Positions 23,158 to 32,143 of a stretch of DNA of 40,951 bases are shown in pieces. Where the stretch lies: the NCBI GenBank assembly GCA_036004405.1, contig DASYRM010000051.1:1-40951 (forward strand), given 5' to 3'. The position numbers and the translations under genes are program-made. The DNA is from DASYRM01 sp036004405. GTDB taxonomy: Bacteria > Acidobacteriota > Vicinamibacteria > Vicinamibacterales > UBA2999. The stretch's first letter is position 1. Every line of letters starts with the position of its first letter. The notes beneath the pieces were generated by a model that was not told where the DNA came from, made no database searches, and saw only the letters and a program-made list of their open reading frames with translations.

Positions 23158-24179
23158 GAGTGCACCGCGCTCCCGAGCGGCACCAGCCGCCCCTGATGGG
23201 CCATCGACTCGGTGGCCGCCTCGAGCAGCCGCACGACGTGCAGGCCGGCCTCGCCGTCGGTCGCCGGCGTGGCGCCGTCACCGATACAAGCGACGAAATG
23301 CGCCGCCTCGACGCTCAACGCCTCGGACACGGCGAGCTGCGGCGCCCACATGTCGCCGGCCCGATAGCCGATGAGCATCTGATACACGCTCTCCGCGCTG
23401 GGGTTGAGCGAGATGCCGCGGTCGTAGACCTTGATCTTCTCGCTCGCCTCGAGATCGTCGAACACCACCATGCGGCGGCTGCCGCCGAGCAGCGTCCGCC
23501 GCACCTTGACCGGCGAGAGCCAGTTGGCGTGCACGTGCGCGATCAGGCTGCCGTCGAAGAACATCGTCATGTAGGCGATGTTCTCGGGGCGCCCCGGCAC
23601 GTGCGCGAGCCCGGTGGCCGACACCGCCACCGGCTGCTTCTTCAGCACGAAGTCCATGATCGACAGGTCGTGCACCGCCAGATCCCACAACACGTTGACG
23701 TCGTGCTGGAAGAGCCCGAGGTTGATGCGGACCGAGTCGTAGTAATAGATGTCGCCGAGCTCGCCCGTCTCGGTCAGCTCGCGCATCTTGCGGACCGCGC
23801 CGGTGTAGACGAAGGTGTGGTCCACCATCAGCACGAGACGCCGCGCCGCCGCTTCGTCGATCAGACGGCTCGCCTGCTCGCTGGTGGAGGTCATCGGCTT
23901 TTCGACCAGCACGTGCTTGCCGGCGCGCAGCGACGCCATCGCGAGCTCGAAATGCCGATCGACCGGGGTCGCGATGACCACGGCATCCACCGCGGCGTCG
24001 TTCCACACGTCGGCGGGCGCCGTGGTGACCCGCACGCCGGGGAAGCGGCGCTCGATCTTCTGGAGCTGCTCCGGCCGCAGATCGCACACCATCCGGACCA
24101 CGGCGCCCTGGCACTCGGCGAAGTTGCGGACGAGATTCGGCCCCCAGTAGCCGTAGCCGATGACACCGATGCCGATCAT
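23154..24179 (-). CDS. Gfo/Idh/MocA oxidoreductase, WbpB/WlbA-like
   Basis: A 341-residue NAD-dependent sugar-nucleotide dehydrogenase. The Rossmann motif GYGYWGPN is at residues 8-15, EKP at 93-95, and the catalytic-region His-Asp at about 170-171 in LWDLAVHDLSIMDF. This matches WlbA/WbpB, which oxidises C3 of UDP-GlcNAcA to give the substrate of the adjacent aminotransferase. ATG 24179 overlaps the acetyltransferase stop as ATGA; the open frame continues upstream only as a shadow. The order acyltransferase-oxidoreductase-aminotransferase supports a 2,3-diacetamido-2,3-dideoxy-uronic acid product. Confidence 0.88.
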   Translation of the reverse strand: MIGIGVIGYGYWGPNLVRNFAECQGAVVRMVCDLRPEQLQKIERRFPGVRVTTAPADVWNDAAVDAVVIATPVDRHFELAMASLRAGKHVLVEKPMTSTSEQASRLIDEAAARRLVLMVDHTFVYTGAVRKMRELTETGELGDIYYYDSVRINLGLFQHDVNVLWDLAVHDLSIMDFVLKKQPVAVSATGLAHVPGRPENIAYMTMFFDGSLIAHVHANWLSPVKVRRTLLGGSRRMVVFDDLEASEKIKVYDRGISLNPSAESVYQMLIGYRAGDMWAPQLAVSEALSVEAAHFVACIGDGATPATDGEAGLHVVRLLEAATESMAHQGRLVPLGSAVHS

Positions 24180-24664
24180 GCCTCCACGGTTCCGTCCCGC
24201 CGGCTCCGCACCAGCATGCGCGCCGGCACACCCGCGACGGTGGCGTCGGCGGGGACGTCGCGCGTCACCACCGCACCGGCGCCCACCAAAGCGCGCTCGC
24301 CTATAGTGACGCCGCACAGAATGGCGGCCCCGCTGCCGATCGAGGCGCCGCGGCAGACGCGAGTGGGCACCACCGTCCAGTCGGCCTCGGTCTGGAGGCG
24401 GCCATCGGCCGTGGCTCGCGGATAGGGATCGTTGATGAACATCACGCCGTGGCCGACGAACACGTCGTCCTCGATCGTGACGCCCTCGCAGACGAAGCTG
24501 TGCGACGAAATCTTGCAGCGGCGCCCGATCGTGGCCCCCTTCTGGATCTCGACGAACGCGCCGATCTTCGAGCCGGCGCCGACGTGGCACCCGTACAGGT
24601 TCACCAGGTCGCGGTGGAAGATGACGACTCCTTCTTCGAGCGTCACGCTGTCGGCTACGGGCAT
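24176..24664 (-). CDS. Hexapeptide acetyltransferase, WbpD/WlbB-like
   Basis: A 162-residue left-handed beta-helix acetyltransferase. Hexapeptide turns begin at once (VTLEEGVVIF, LVNLYGCHVGAGSKIGAFVEI) and continue through a short FINDPYPRAT loop to AAILCGVTIGERALVGAGAVVTRDVPADATVAGVPARML. This is the WlbB/WbpD form, which N-acetylates the 3-amino group of UDP-GlcNAc(3NH2)A. ATG 24664 was preferred because it has a GGAG ribosome-binding site and matches the family's N-terminus. ATG 24709, which overlaps the previous stop as ATGA, would add 15 unmatched residues and remains possible. Confidence 0.85.
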   Translation of the reverse strand: MPVADSVTLEEGVVIFHRDLVNLYGCHVGAGSKIGAFVEIQKGATIGRRCKISSHSFVCEGVTIEDDVFVGHGVMFINDPYPRATADGRLQTEADWTVVPTRVCRGASIGSGAAILCGVTIGERALVGAGAVVTRDVPADATVAGVPARMLVRSRRDGTVEA

Positions 24665-24669
24665 CTGTG

Positions 24670-24673
24670 CTCC
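24670..24673 (-). promoter_or_regulatory. Ribosome-binding site supporting ATG 24664
   Basis: On the minus strand GGAG (24673 to 24670) is followed by five bases and then ATG at 24664. It decides between this start and the ATGA-overlap start at 24709. Confidence 0.55.
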
Positions 24674-24705
24674 ACGAAGTCGTTGGGGCCGCGCGAGTGC
24701 GCCCA

Positions 24706-25824
24706 TCATTCTATCTGAGCGTTCCCCGCTCCCGAGCCGCCCGCCAGCAGCCCCACGCGATCGACGGCGCGCAGATCGAGCGGCGCGAACTCGGCGGCAC
24801 CGGCCGCGTGGCCCGCCTGTCGGGCCAGCAGCAGGTGCGGCAACAGCATCGCGTCGTTGTCGTACACCGCCACCGTCGGGATGCCGAGGAACGGCGCCAC
24901 CCACGCCAGGCCGCCGCAGGTGCCGAGGAAGAAGCGCGAGCGTGCGATGAGCGAGAGCTGCACGCTCAGATTGGTGCGCGGCTGCATCAGCGTCCCGGCG
25001 CTCGTCACGTTGGGTATTCCGCGCAAGTCGAAGTCGCGATGCTCGTCGAGGCCGAGCTCGGTTTCGAGCAGCACCACCGGCGCCACCCGCGCCGCCTGCT
25101 CGATCAGCGCCCGCGCGGCCGCCCGGGTGGCGTCCGCCGTGGTCAACGCCGGCCCCGCGTACAGCTTCACGGCAATGAAGTCGGCGGGAATTCCGGGAAA
25201 TGGCGCGGTGTCCAGCCGCTTCGTGACATAGCGCGTGTGCGTCGTGAAGACGTCCACCGGCAGGTTGCCGTGCCAGACGTTCCGGAACATCTTGAAAAGG
25301 TGTGCCGGGCTGCAGACTCCACTGTCGGGCAGCGACAGGTGCTGCATCACGCGACCCAGGAGCCGGGCCTCGAGCTCGCTCGTGCCGGTCTGCTTGCGGC
25401 CGCCTCCTTCGCGCTCGGTCTGCCGACGCGCGTTCGCCTCCGCGAATTCCTGCGGCGTCATGACGTCGAAGATGTCGACGTAACGGCTCGCCAGCTCGCC
25501 GTACATCGTCTCCATGCCGCCACGCGACACCACGATCAGACGGTCGCGAGCGATGCCGTGGGCATCGACGAACCAGCGCAGGAACGGGATCCAGTAGAGC
25601 ACCTCGTATCCGACCTCGGCGAGCCACGGCCCGACGACGATGGGACGGGGGTCAGCCGCGATCGACGCCAGCTCGCGTTCGACATCGGCGACCTCCCGAC
25701 GGAACGCCGCGTGTTCGCGGGCGCGCTCACGGCGGCGCAGGTGGCGCACGAGCGGCTTGTGCGCCGACTGCAGCCGGCGCAGCGCCTTCAGGCTGAGATT
25801 TCGCGCCAGATCCTCCGCGCTCAC
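24706..25824 (-). CDS. Unrecognised GT-like protein, paralogue A
   Basis: A 372-residue protein with no family name I can give. It is one of three related proteins here. Shared landmarks are VVGPWLAEVGYEVLYWIPFLRWF (about 63-85), DRLIVVSRGG (94-103), TPQEF, a Lys-Gln after a basic stretch, FIAVKLYAGPAL, and GTCGGLAWVAPFLGIPTVAVYDND near the C-terminus. The last resembles the nucleotide-binding end of GT-B enzymes. The first 60 residues are basic and helical and differ between paralogues. No transmembrane segment is clear. The start is GTG 25824, 18 bases after the previous gene. A glycosyltransferase role is inferred from fold-like features and context only. Confidence 0.6.
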   Translation of the reverse strand: MSAEDLARNLSLKALRRLQSAHKPLVRHLRRRERAREHAAFRREVADVERELASIAADPRPIVVGPWLAEVGYEVLYWIPFLRWFVDAHGIARDRLIVVSRGGMETMYGELASRYVDIFDVMTPQEFAEANARRQTEREGGGRKQTGTSELEARLLGRVMQHLSLPDSGVCSPAHLFKMFRNVWHGNLPVDVFTTHTRYVTKRLDTAPFPGIPADFIAVKLYAGPALTTADATRAAARALIEQAARVAPVVLLETELGLDEHRDFDLRGIPNVTSAGTLMQPRTNLSVQLSLIARSRFFLGTCGGLAWVAPFLGIPTVAVYDNDAMLLPHLLLARQAGHAAGAAEFAPLDLRAVDRVGLLAGGSGAGNAQIE

Positions 25825-25842
25825 CCGATCACCCGCCTGCCC

Positions 25843-26322
25843 TCATGACCCCGGCCGCGCGAGCACCCGCGCCATGGTGGCGCCAGCTTCGCACTCTGGC
25901 GTCTTGCCGGGCGAGAGATACGCCACCACCTCCTGCGCCAAGATATCCGCCGCCAGGCACGCAAGCTCGTGGCGCAGCGCCGCATCGGGAATGGCGCCTT
26001 CGCGATCGAAGAGCTCCATCTCCTGCCCCCGCCGGCTCCACACCGCCGCCTCGAGCGCCGTCACGCGCGTGATCGTCGACGAAATGATCTCAGGGCGCAC
26101 CGGCCACACGCGCCGAGGGTCCTGCCCGTCGCGCAACAGCCGCAGGATCTCCGACGACTGCCCCATCGCCGCCGCCTCGGCCACGTTCTGCATCGCACCC
26201 CACGAGGAGGGCGTGTCGCCCGCGAGCTCGCGCGCGGCAAAGGCCAGCGACGCCACCGTGACGGCCACGAGCGGCGCGCTCGCGGCGACGCCGAGCCCCC
26301 ACCCGCGCCAGCGGCCGCTCAT
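25843..26322 (-). CDS. Small membrane-anchored protein with ankyrin-like sequence
   Basis: A 159-residue protein with one hydrophobic segment at about residues 8-30 and a soluble remainder. AEAAAMGQSSEILRLLRDG and, about 40 residues later, TALEAAVWSRRGQEMELFDREG look like two degenerate ankyrin repeats; this is a weak resemblance. The C-terminus has one Cys and no catalytic motif. ATG 26322 overlaps the stop of the preceding polytopic protein as ATGA, so the two are probably made together and may interact. I do not recognise a family. Confidence 0.6.
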   Translation of the reverse strand: MSGRWRGWGLGVAASAPLVAVTVASLAFAARELAGDTPSSWGAMQNVAEAAAMGQSSEILRLLRDGQDPRRVWPVRPEIISSTITRVTALEAAVWSRRGQEMELFDREGAIPDAALRHELACLAADILAQEVVAYLSPGKTPECEAGATMARVLARPGS

Positions 26323-27761
26323 TCCTGGAACCACTCCACCCAGTCGCCGCGCAGCGCCGGCCGCACCGGGTGCCGCCGCACGGCATCGTCCTGCAGCTGG
26401 CGCTTCAGCCGCACGGCCACCGCGCTGGTGTCGGCGTTCGACTCGCGGGCGAGCAGCTGATCGATGTAGCCCCATTCCTGCCGCATCACGGCCGCCGAGT
26501 GCCGCAGACCCAGGTAAGAACCGACCACGCGGCCGCCCCACGCGGTGGACAGCGCGAGCAGCAGCACGCCGGCGACCGCCGCACCGAAGGGGCGCCCGCC
26601 ACGCGCCGTCTCGAGCAGGTGTGCCACCGAGACGGTGAGCGCGAGCGCGAAGAAGACGCCGGCCGGGCTGAGAATCACGTCCTTGGTGTAGGCGTAGCTG
26701 ATGACCGCGTTGGCGAGCGTCACGGCCAGGAACACGAGCACGATCTGGTCGCCGCGATCGGTACGGCGTGTCCACCACTCGCGCCGCCGTACCCACGCGT
26801 AGCGCACCACCAGCGACGACGCCAGGAGCGACGCCACGAGATTGAGCGTGGCCGGCGACGACCACGTGCCGGCCATGAGCGTGCGGGTGGCCACCCACAG
26901 CCCGCCGCGCGGCTCCGACAGGAACACCGAGAGGAGCGACGACCCGACGTTGTACGCGTAGAACGGCAGCGGGTTGCCGCCGAAGCGGGCGATGAGATCG
27001 GCGGGATCGAGCATCGCGAATCCGAAGCCGGAGCTGCGCTCCTGGAGCTGTGGCGACCCGACGTGGAGCACCAGGAAGCGCAGCACGAAGTAGCCGGCGA
27101 CGAGCGCGAACTGCGTGGCGATCCCCCAGCCCGACAGCCCGCGCGCCCCGGCGATACGAGCCGCGACGAAGATCACCGGCACCAGCAGCCCGCTCTCCAC
27201 CGTGAGCGCGGCGGCGATCGAGAGCACGGCACCCGCCACGTCGCGCCACCATCGCGTCGGCCCCAGCGCCAGATCGGCGGCGGCCAGACAGCACAGGAGC
27301 ACGGTCATGAACGTGTTGATGGGGAACGCTTCGCGGATCGTTCCCGCGAACGTGTGCATCCCCACGAGCGCCGCGAGCCCGACCGGCAGCGCCATCGCCT
27401 CGGCCCAGCGGCGTGGGCGCACGATGTGCACGAACAGCAGCGTGAGCAGGGCCAGTTGCCCCACGTGCCAGGCGCGGAACCACTCGTAGTAGCGGCCGCC
27501 GGACAGATCCATCACGACGCGCAGCTGGCCCCACAGGAAGGGCCGGAGGTAGCCCGCCTGGTGGAACTCCCCCGCCACCAGGCCGCCAAGCGTGCCCGAG
27601 GACGCCTTGACGAGGTTGCCGTAGCTGTCGCTCACCTGCACCGGCAGATCGACGAGCGCGTAGCCGAAACCGGCGATCACCAGCGCCGCGTAGGCGTAGG
27701 ACAGCCCCGTCCAGCGCGAGGCGTCAGGACCGGCGGGCGCGGAAGGCGCCGTCACAGCCAT
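26319..27761 (-). CDS. Polytopic membrane protein, function unknown
   Basis: A 480-residue inner-membrane protein with about ten hydrophobic segments and a short soluble C-terminus (QEWGYIDQLLARESNADTSAV onward). After the first helix there is a polar loop VSDSYGNLVKASSGTLGGL, then HQAGYLRPFLWGQLR. Acidic and aromatic residues in the first external loop would fit a GT-C transferase or a Wzy-like polymerase, but no diagnostic motif lets me decide. ATG 27761 overlaps the preceding paralogue B by 10 bases. It lies between paralogue B and the small ankyrin-like protein, with paralogue A next. Confidence 0.6.
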   Translation of the reverse strand: MAVTAPSAPAGPDASRWTGLSYAYAALVIAGFGYALVDLPVQVSDSYGNLVKASSGTLGGLVAGEFHQAGYLRPFLWGQLRVVMDLSGGRYYEWFRAWHVGQLALLTLLFVHIVRPRRWAEAMALPVGLAALVGMHTFAGTIREAFPINTFMTVLLCCLAAADLALGPTRWWRDVAGAVLSIAAALTVESGLLVPVIFVAARIAGARGLSGWGIATQFALVAGYFVLRFLVLHVGSPQLQERSSGFGFAMLDPADLIARFGGNPLPFYAYNVGSSLLSVFLSEPRGGLWVATRTLMAGTWSSPATLNLVASLLASSLVVRYAWVRRREWWTRRTDRGDQIVLVFLAVTLANAVISYAYTKDVILSPAGVFFALALTVSVAHLLETARGGRPFGAAVAGVLLLALSTAWGGRVVGSYLGLRHSAAVMRQEWGYIDQLLARESNADTSAVAVRLKRQLQDDAVRRHPVRPALRGDWVEWFQE

Positions 27762-28960
27762 CCGGGAAGCACCGAAGCGGCCCCGAGATCGAGCGCCGTG
27801 AAACGCGCGGCCTTCATCGTGGAGTAGGCGTGCCGCGCCGCATACAGATGCGACGTCAACAGGTGATCGTCCTGGTAGATCGCCAGCGTGTCGGTGCCGA
27901 GCATCGGCGCCAGCCACGCCAGGCTGCCGCAGGTGCCGACGAAACGATCGGCGCGGCGGATGATCTCGGTCTGCACGCCCAGGTTGGTGTGCGGCGTCAG
28001 ATGCGGCCCCATGCGGGTGACGTTGACGATGCCGTCGAATAAATAGTCCTGGTGCTCGTCGAGCGCCAGCCCGGTGTCGAGCAGCACCACGGGCCCGAGG
28101 GCGGCGACGCGCTCGACAATCGCCCGGAGCGAACGCCGCGTGGCGTCGGTGTCGGGCAGCGCCATGCCGGTGTAGAACTTCACCGCGGTGAAGCGTTCGG
28201 GCAGCGCCGGCAGCGGCAGCGGCGACGGCCCGATCTGCGCGTATTTCATGTGCTGGAGCAGATACTCCAGCGAGTCGTTGCCCAGCCAGAACGGGCGCAG
28301 CAGCCGGAACATCGAGGACGGGTGGCAGATGGCCGCGTGCTCCAGGCCCGGACCGGCGCGGACCTTGGCCATGATCTCGTCGTCGAACGCCGACGGCGCG
28401 TGCTGTTTCTGTTCGCCGCGCTGCTGGCGGGCGGCGTTGCGGGCGGCGAAGTCGGCCGGATCGAAGAGGTCGAGCAGCTCGACGTAGCGGTGCGCGACGT
28501 CCGCGTACCAGCCGCCGACGCCGCCGCGCGACACCACTACCAGCCGGTCGGGCGAGACGCCGTAGTGGTCGGCGAACCAGCGGAGGAACGGCACCCAGTA
28601 GAGCACCTCGTAGCCGACCTCCGAGAGCCACGGGCCGACGACGATCGGACCGCGGCCTCCGGCGGCCCGCCAGAGATCGCCGCGCACGGCCAGCTCACGC
28701 CGCAACTTCGGCACGGTGCGGGCGCGCACGCGCTCCCAGTAGCGCGACGTCCGCACGGTCCCCGTATAGGCGTGCCGGCCGGCATCGCGGCCGGCCGCGA
28801 CCATGCCGCGGGCGCCGGCGCGCAGCCCCTTGCCCGCCTCTCGCGACTGCTTCGACGCGCGACGGAAACGCTGCCGCAGCGAGCGGTAGCGTTTGGCCGC
28901 AAGGTTCCAGGCCGCGCGGGCGAGATTGCCGGCCGCGAGCGGCAGATTGCTGACCGTCAT
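27752..28960 (-). CDS. Unrecognised GT-like protein, paralogue B
   Basis: A 402-residue member of the same family as paralogues A and C. The core starts at about residue 105 with PIVVGPWLSEVGYEVLYWVPFLRWF and continues with DRLVVVSRGGVGGWY, the RGEQKQ motif, CHPSSMFRL, FTAVKFYTGMALP and GTCGSLAWLAPMLGTDTLAIY. It has a longer basic N-terminal region (100 residues rich in Arg and Ala), possibly for membrane or nucleic acid contact. ATG 28960 lies 16 bases after the upstream stop and has no good ribosome-binding site. Other starts up to 28999 are possible. Probable glycosyltransferase by fold-like features only. Confidence 0.6.
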   Translation of the reverse strand: MTVSNLPLAAGNLARAAWNLAAKRYRSLRQRFRRASKQSREAGKGLRAGARGMVAAGRDAGRHAYTGTVRTSRYWERVRARTVPKLRRELAVRGDLWRAAGGRGPIVVGPWLSEVGYEVLYWVPFLRWFADHYGVSPDRLVVVSRGGVGGWYADVAHRYVELLDLFDPADFAARNAARQQRGEQKQHAPSAFDDEIMAKVRAGPGLEHAAICHPSSMFRLLRPFWLGNDSLEYLLQHMKYAQIGPSPLPLPALPERFTAVKFYTGMALPDTDATRRSLRAIVERVAALGPVVLLDTGLALDEHQDYLFDGIVNVTRMGPHLTPHTNLGVQTEIIRRADRFVGTCGSLAWLAPMLGTDTLAIYQDDHLLTSHLYAARHAYSTMKAARFTALDLGAASVLPGWL

Positions 28961-28976
28961 CGGAGGCCGGGGCGTC

Positions 28977-30959
28977 TCATGGGAAACACGGCAGGCCATT
29001 CCGCCTCGTCGCCCGCGACGCGTCGGCCTTGCGCACGAGCACGCGGTACGACTCGCCGCCGAAGTCATGGTCGCCGGCATCCAGGTACGCCTCGTCGAGA
29101 TAGCCGACGAGAATGGGCGACTCGTTGCGGTAGCGCGTCTCGAACACCGCCCGGGGTTCGGTCACGACCAGCGGCACGGGCTGCCGCGCCATGACCGCGA
29201 CCGCCGCGCGCTGGTCGCGCTCGTCGGCGAGATACCCGGCGCGCACGTCGACGTGGCCGCCGGCAAAGCCGCGATCCGCGAAGTAGAAGACCTGGGGCAT
29301 GTAGGCCGCGACGAGCACGCGGTCGGACGGCTGCGTGCAGCGGTGCACGTAATCGGCCAGCCGCATCGACGGCGATGCGCCGCTTCCGGCCGCCAGCTCC
29401 GGACCCGGCGTCCTGAGGAGCCGTGCGATCTCCTCCGCCCGTCCCGCCACGCCGGCCGGTCCGCGGCCGTCGGTCGCGGTGCGCAGGTTCGGAATCACGA
29501 CGCCGATCGACATCGCGCTTCCAACGGTCGTCAGCGCCACGGCCACGAGCGCCATCGCAACGCAGATCCGCGTGGCCCATCCGCGCCCGCGCACAGAAGA
29601 CGCCGCCGCGGCGAGCAGCCAGGCGCCGAGCACCACCGCCAGCACCGACACGTCCGCCAGCCGGATCGGCAGCGTGCCGCGCAGGAACCAGCCGTTCAGC
29701 AGCACCATCACCGCCACCACCGGGGCCAGCCGGTAGACGTCGAGCCAGGCAGCGGCGTCGTTGCGGCGCAGTACGGCCGCCACCGCCACCGCCGCGGTGG
29801 CAAACGGCAGCGCGAGGAACAGGTAGTAGACGAACGGCACCGCGTTCTCCCGTGTGAGCAGGCCGGGCGCGAGACGCGTCCGCAGCAGCGGCAGCGACCG
29901 CACCAGCTCGAACCACGCGCCCGGTGCGGGCCGCTCGACGATTCGCCACGCCCGGCGATCGATGTTCTGCGTGTCGGCCACTACCGGATCGGCGGCCAGG
30001 CGGCGCAGGGTGTCCGGCGATTCGTCGGTGACTTCGAACTCCCCTCCGGCGCCGCTCGACGATCCCCGCGGCCGCAGCTTGTAGGCGCGGGCAAACGTCT
30101 CCGCGGCTCCCAGCGGCAGCGGCTGCTGCCATCGCACCTTGATGCGCGGCCGCGGCAACGGGGCCGCGTCGTCGACCTCGATCAGCCGCCGGCCCAGATC
30201 GAAGCGGAACGACGGCGGCCGCAATTGCGTGCGGGCGCGGTCGACGCGGCTGAACTCGGTGCCGACGCGTACATGCTCGAGGACCCCGCCCTGCAGCTGC
30301 AGGAACCCGAGGTACGGCGCCAGGCACAGCAGCGTCGTGCCGCCGTACACCGCCGCCGCACGCGCCGTCGCGGCGAGACCAGCGTCGCGTGCCGTGACCG
30401 CCAGCAGCACGGCGGTGCCGATGCCGATATAGAGCCCGTGGTCGTGGCGAAACAGGAACGCCACGGCGGTGAGCACGCCGAGCGCCACGAGGCGGCCCGT
30501 CCCCGGCGCCCGGACGCAGGCCCACCACGCCAGCACCGCGAGCGCGTAGAGGACGATCTTCGGGTAGTTGTAGAAGCGCGGCCCGAGCGCCAGCTGCACC
30601 AGCGCCGCCAGCGCGCCGACCGTCAGCGATCCCGACGCGCGCACGGCGACGAGCAACGTCAGAGCCGCGCCCAGCGCCAGCATCAGCACCGACAGCAGCG
30701 CGTGTCCGAACAGCGTGCCGGAGGTCGTCCACATGGCCGCGGCCGAGGCCACGTAGGCGAGCGGATAGCCGGGATCGACGAAATCGCGCGACGGCAGCTC
30801 GCCGTGCAGCATCGCCGTCGCCCGCGAGATCACCAGGAACTCGTCGTTTTCGAAGCCGGCCAGCTGGCCGCCGAGCAGGTTGAACCGGTAGAGCGCGGTG
30901 ACGGCGAAGGCGGCGGCGGCCGCGATCCACACGCCCGGCGGCAGGCGCGAGCCCGTCAT
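28977..30959 (-). CDS. Polytopic GT-C-like membrane protein (paralogue of 16519-18246)
   Basis: A 660-residue protein with about ten to twelve hydrophobic segments. It shares with the protein at 16519-18246 an opening YRFNLLGGQLAGFENDEF, SRDFVDPGYPLAY, FLFRHDHGLY and a C-terminal block SDRVLVAAYMPQV...GYLADERDQR. It is about 85 residues longer, through a soluble loop around the middle (FSRVDRARTQLRPP to the SLPLLRTRL region). The acidic first loop is what GT-C enzymes use for catalysis. ATG 30959 overlaps the preceding stop as ATGA. It probably handles lipid-linked sugars on the periplasmic side. Confidence 0.68.
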   Translation of the reverse strand: MTGSRLPPGVWIAAAAAFAVTALYRFNLLGGQLAGFENDEFLVISRATAMLHGELPSRDFVDPGYPLAYVASAAAMWTTSGTLFGHALLSVLMLALGAALTLLVAVRASGSLTVGALAALVQLALGPRFYNYPKIVLYALAVLAWWACVRAPGTGRLVALGVLTAVAFLFRHDHGLYIGIGTAVLLAVTARDAGLAATARAAAVYGGTTLLCLAPYLGFLQLQGGVLEHVRVGTEFSRVDRARTQLRPPSFRFDLGRRLIEVDDAAPLPRPRIKVRWQQPLPLGAAETFARAYKLRPRGSSSGAGGEFEVTDESPDTLRRLAADPVVADTQNIDRRAWRIVERPAPGAWFELVRSLPLLRTRLAPGLLTRENAVPFVYYLFLALPFATAAVAVAAVLRRNDAAAWLDVYRLAPVVAVMVLLNGWFLRGTLPIRLADVSVLAVVLGAWLLAAAASSVRGRGWATRICVAMALVAVALTTVGSAMSIGVVIPNLRTATDGRGPAGVAGRAEEIARLLRTPGPELAAGSGASPSMRLADYVHRCTQPSDRVLVAAYMPQVFYFADRGFAGGHVDVRAGYLADERDQRAAVAVMARQPVPLVVTEPRAVFETRYRNESPILVGYLDEAYLDAGDHDFGGESYRVLVRKADASRATRRNGLPCFP

Positions 30960-32143
30960 GCGAGCCAGCTCCGCTGCAGGTGCTGGACGCCGCTCACGGC
31001 ATGCCACGCGAGGATGGCAAAGCATGCTGCCGTGCGGGCTGTTGCCGACACCGCAAAATGCGCGGTATCCGGGACAGAGGTGCGCTGCCGCAGGAGGAAC
31101 TCAGCCGACACCGCGAACAGGAGGAAGTTCGCCAGCTGTCCCGACCAGAGGAAGTTGCCGGCCGCTTCGTCGGCCCCCGCTTCGGACAAGAGGTAGCCAT
31201 ACAACGCCCCGACGACAAACGTCATCCAGGCCAGCTTCAGGCGGAGGTCACGCGCGGCGGCCACGGGAAAGAGAAGCGTGACGGCCAGCGGAAACGCGAT
31301 CGAGGCCAGACATTTCGTGACGAGAGTCTCCGCGTCGACCGCCGAATAGAGGCCGATCACCCGCAGCGGGGCCAGGGCAACGCTGACACCATTGTCCGCC
31401 TGAACGACATAGCGGAGCCCATACTGCGCGACGAGCAGCAGCACTGTCGGCACGACCATGGCAGCGACGATGGCGGCCCAGCGTGCGCGCCGCCACTCGA
31501 CCAGAGCAGCGGCGAAGACAGCCGGGAGAAATGCCATCAGGAAGCTCGGCTTCACGAGGCCAGCCATGGTCACGAGCACCGTCCAACCAAGCCCGCCGCG
31601 CATCGGGCGGCCGGCGGCGGGAGCGACGCCCGATACCGCGAGCGCGGCGAAGGAAAAAATCGCGAGCGCGAACGGCTTCGACAGCAGCGTGGTGGGATTG
31701 TGGTACTGGTTGGGTGGGAAGTATCCGAACAGCCACTGGTCTCTGAGCCCCGGCCCAATCGGCTGGAGCGGCTGCGCGACGAGCAGCGCAACTGGAACCA
31801 GCGCTGCCACGAGGAGGCGCACACCTGGATGCCGGTCGGAGACGGCGCTGACCATCCACCGCGTCAGAATGGCCGCCGTGGCCACCTGCCCCGCCAGCGT
31901 CACCCAGAAAGCGGCCACCGGCCACCCGGCTGATGGGTGCAGGGTGTGGGCGCCGATCACGGCCAGCTGATAGCCGAAGTGCGGGATCACGATGGTGCCC
32001 GACCGCACCATGTCCTCGGCGAAGCGGATGTGGGCGGGGAAATCTCCCTTGTCGGTCATCCGGAGCAGCGCGCTCCAGAACCACCACGCGGTCGCCGCCA
32101 GCGCCGAGCCGTAGAGGACGAGCCTTTCTGCGCGCCGAGTCAG
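30956..32143 (-). CDS. Polytopic membrane protein with probable CTG start
   Basis: A predicted 395-residue inner-membrane protein with about ten hydrophobic segments. The first loop has MTDKGDFPAHIRFAEDM followed by PHFGYQLAVIG, and a later loop has FGYFPPNQYHNPTTLL, an arrangement common in GT-C-like proteins; no family is certain. No ATG, GTG or TTG occurs in frame before the first helix. The next ATG (32059) would delete that helix. A CTG at 32143 overlaps the methyltransferase stop as CTGA and has an excellent GGAGAAGG site before it, so CTG is my chosen start. It is coupled to the downstream polytopic protein by ATGA. Confidence 0.65.
   Translation of the reverse strand: MTRRAERLVLYGSALAATAWWFWSALLRMTDKGDFPAHIRFAEDMVRSGTIVIPHFGYQLAVIGAHTLHPSAGWPVAAFWVTLAGQVATAAILTRWMVSAVSDRHPGVRLLVAALVPVALLVAQPLQPIGPGLRDQWLFGYFPPNQYHNPTTLLSKPFALAIFSFAALAVSGVAPAAGRPMRGGLGWTVLVTMAGLVKPSFLMAFLPAVFAAALVEWRRARWAAIVAAMVVPTVLLLVAQYGLRYVVQADNGVSVALAPLRVIGLYSAVDAETLVTKCLASIAFPLAVTLLFPVAAARDLRLKLAWMTFVVGALYGYLLSEAGADEAAGNFLWSGQLANFLLFAVSAEFLLRQRTSVPDTAHFAVSATARTAACFAILAWHAVSGVQHLQRSWLA

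Noticed and set aside
24665..24709. Longer N-terminus of the WbpD-like acetyltransferase (ATG 24709)
   Set aside because: It would fit the ATGA pattern but adds 15 residues unlike the family, while ATG 24664 has a GGAG site. Kept as an alternative only.
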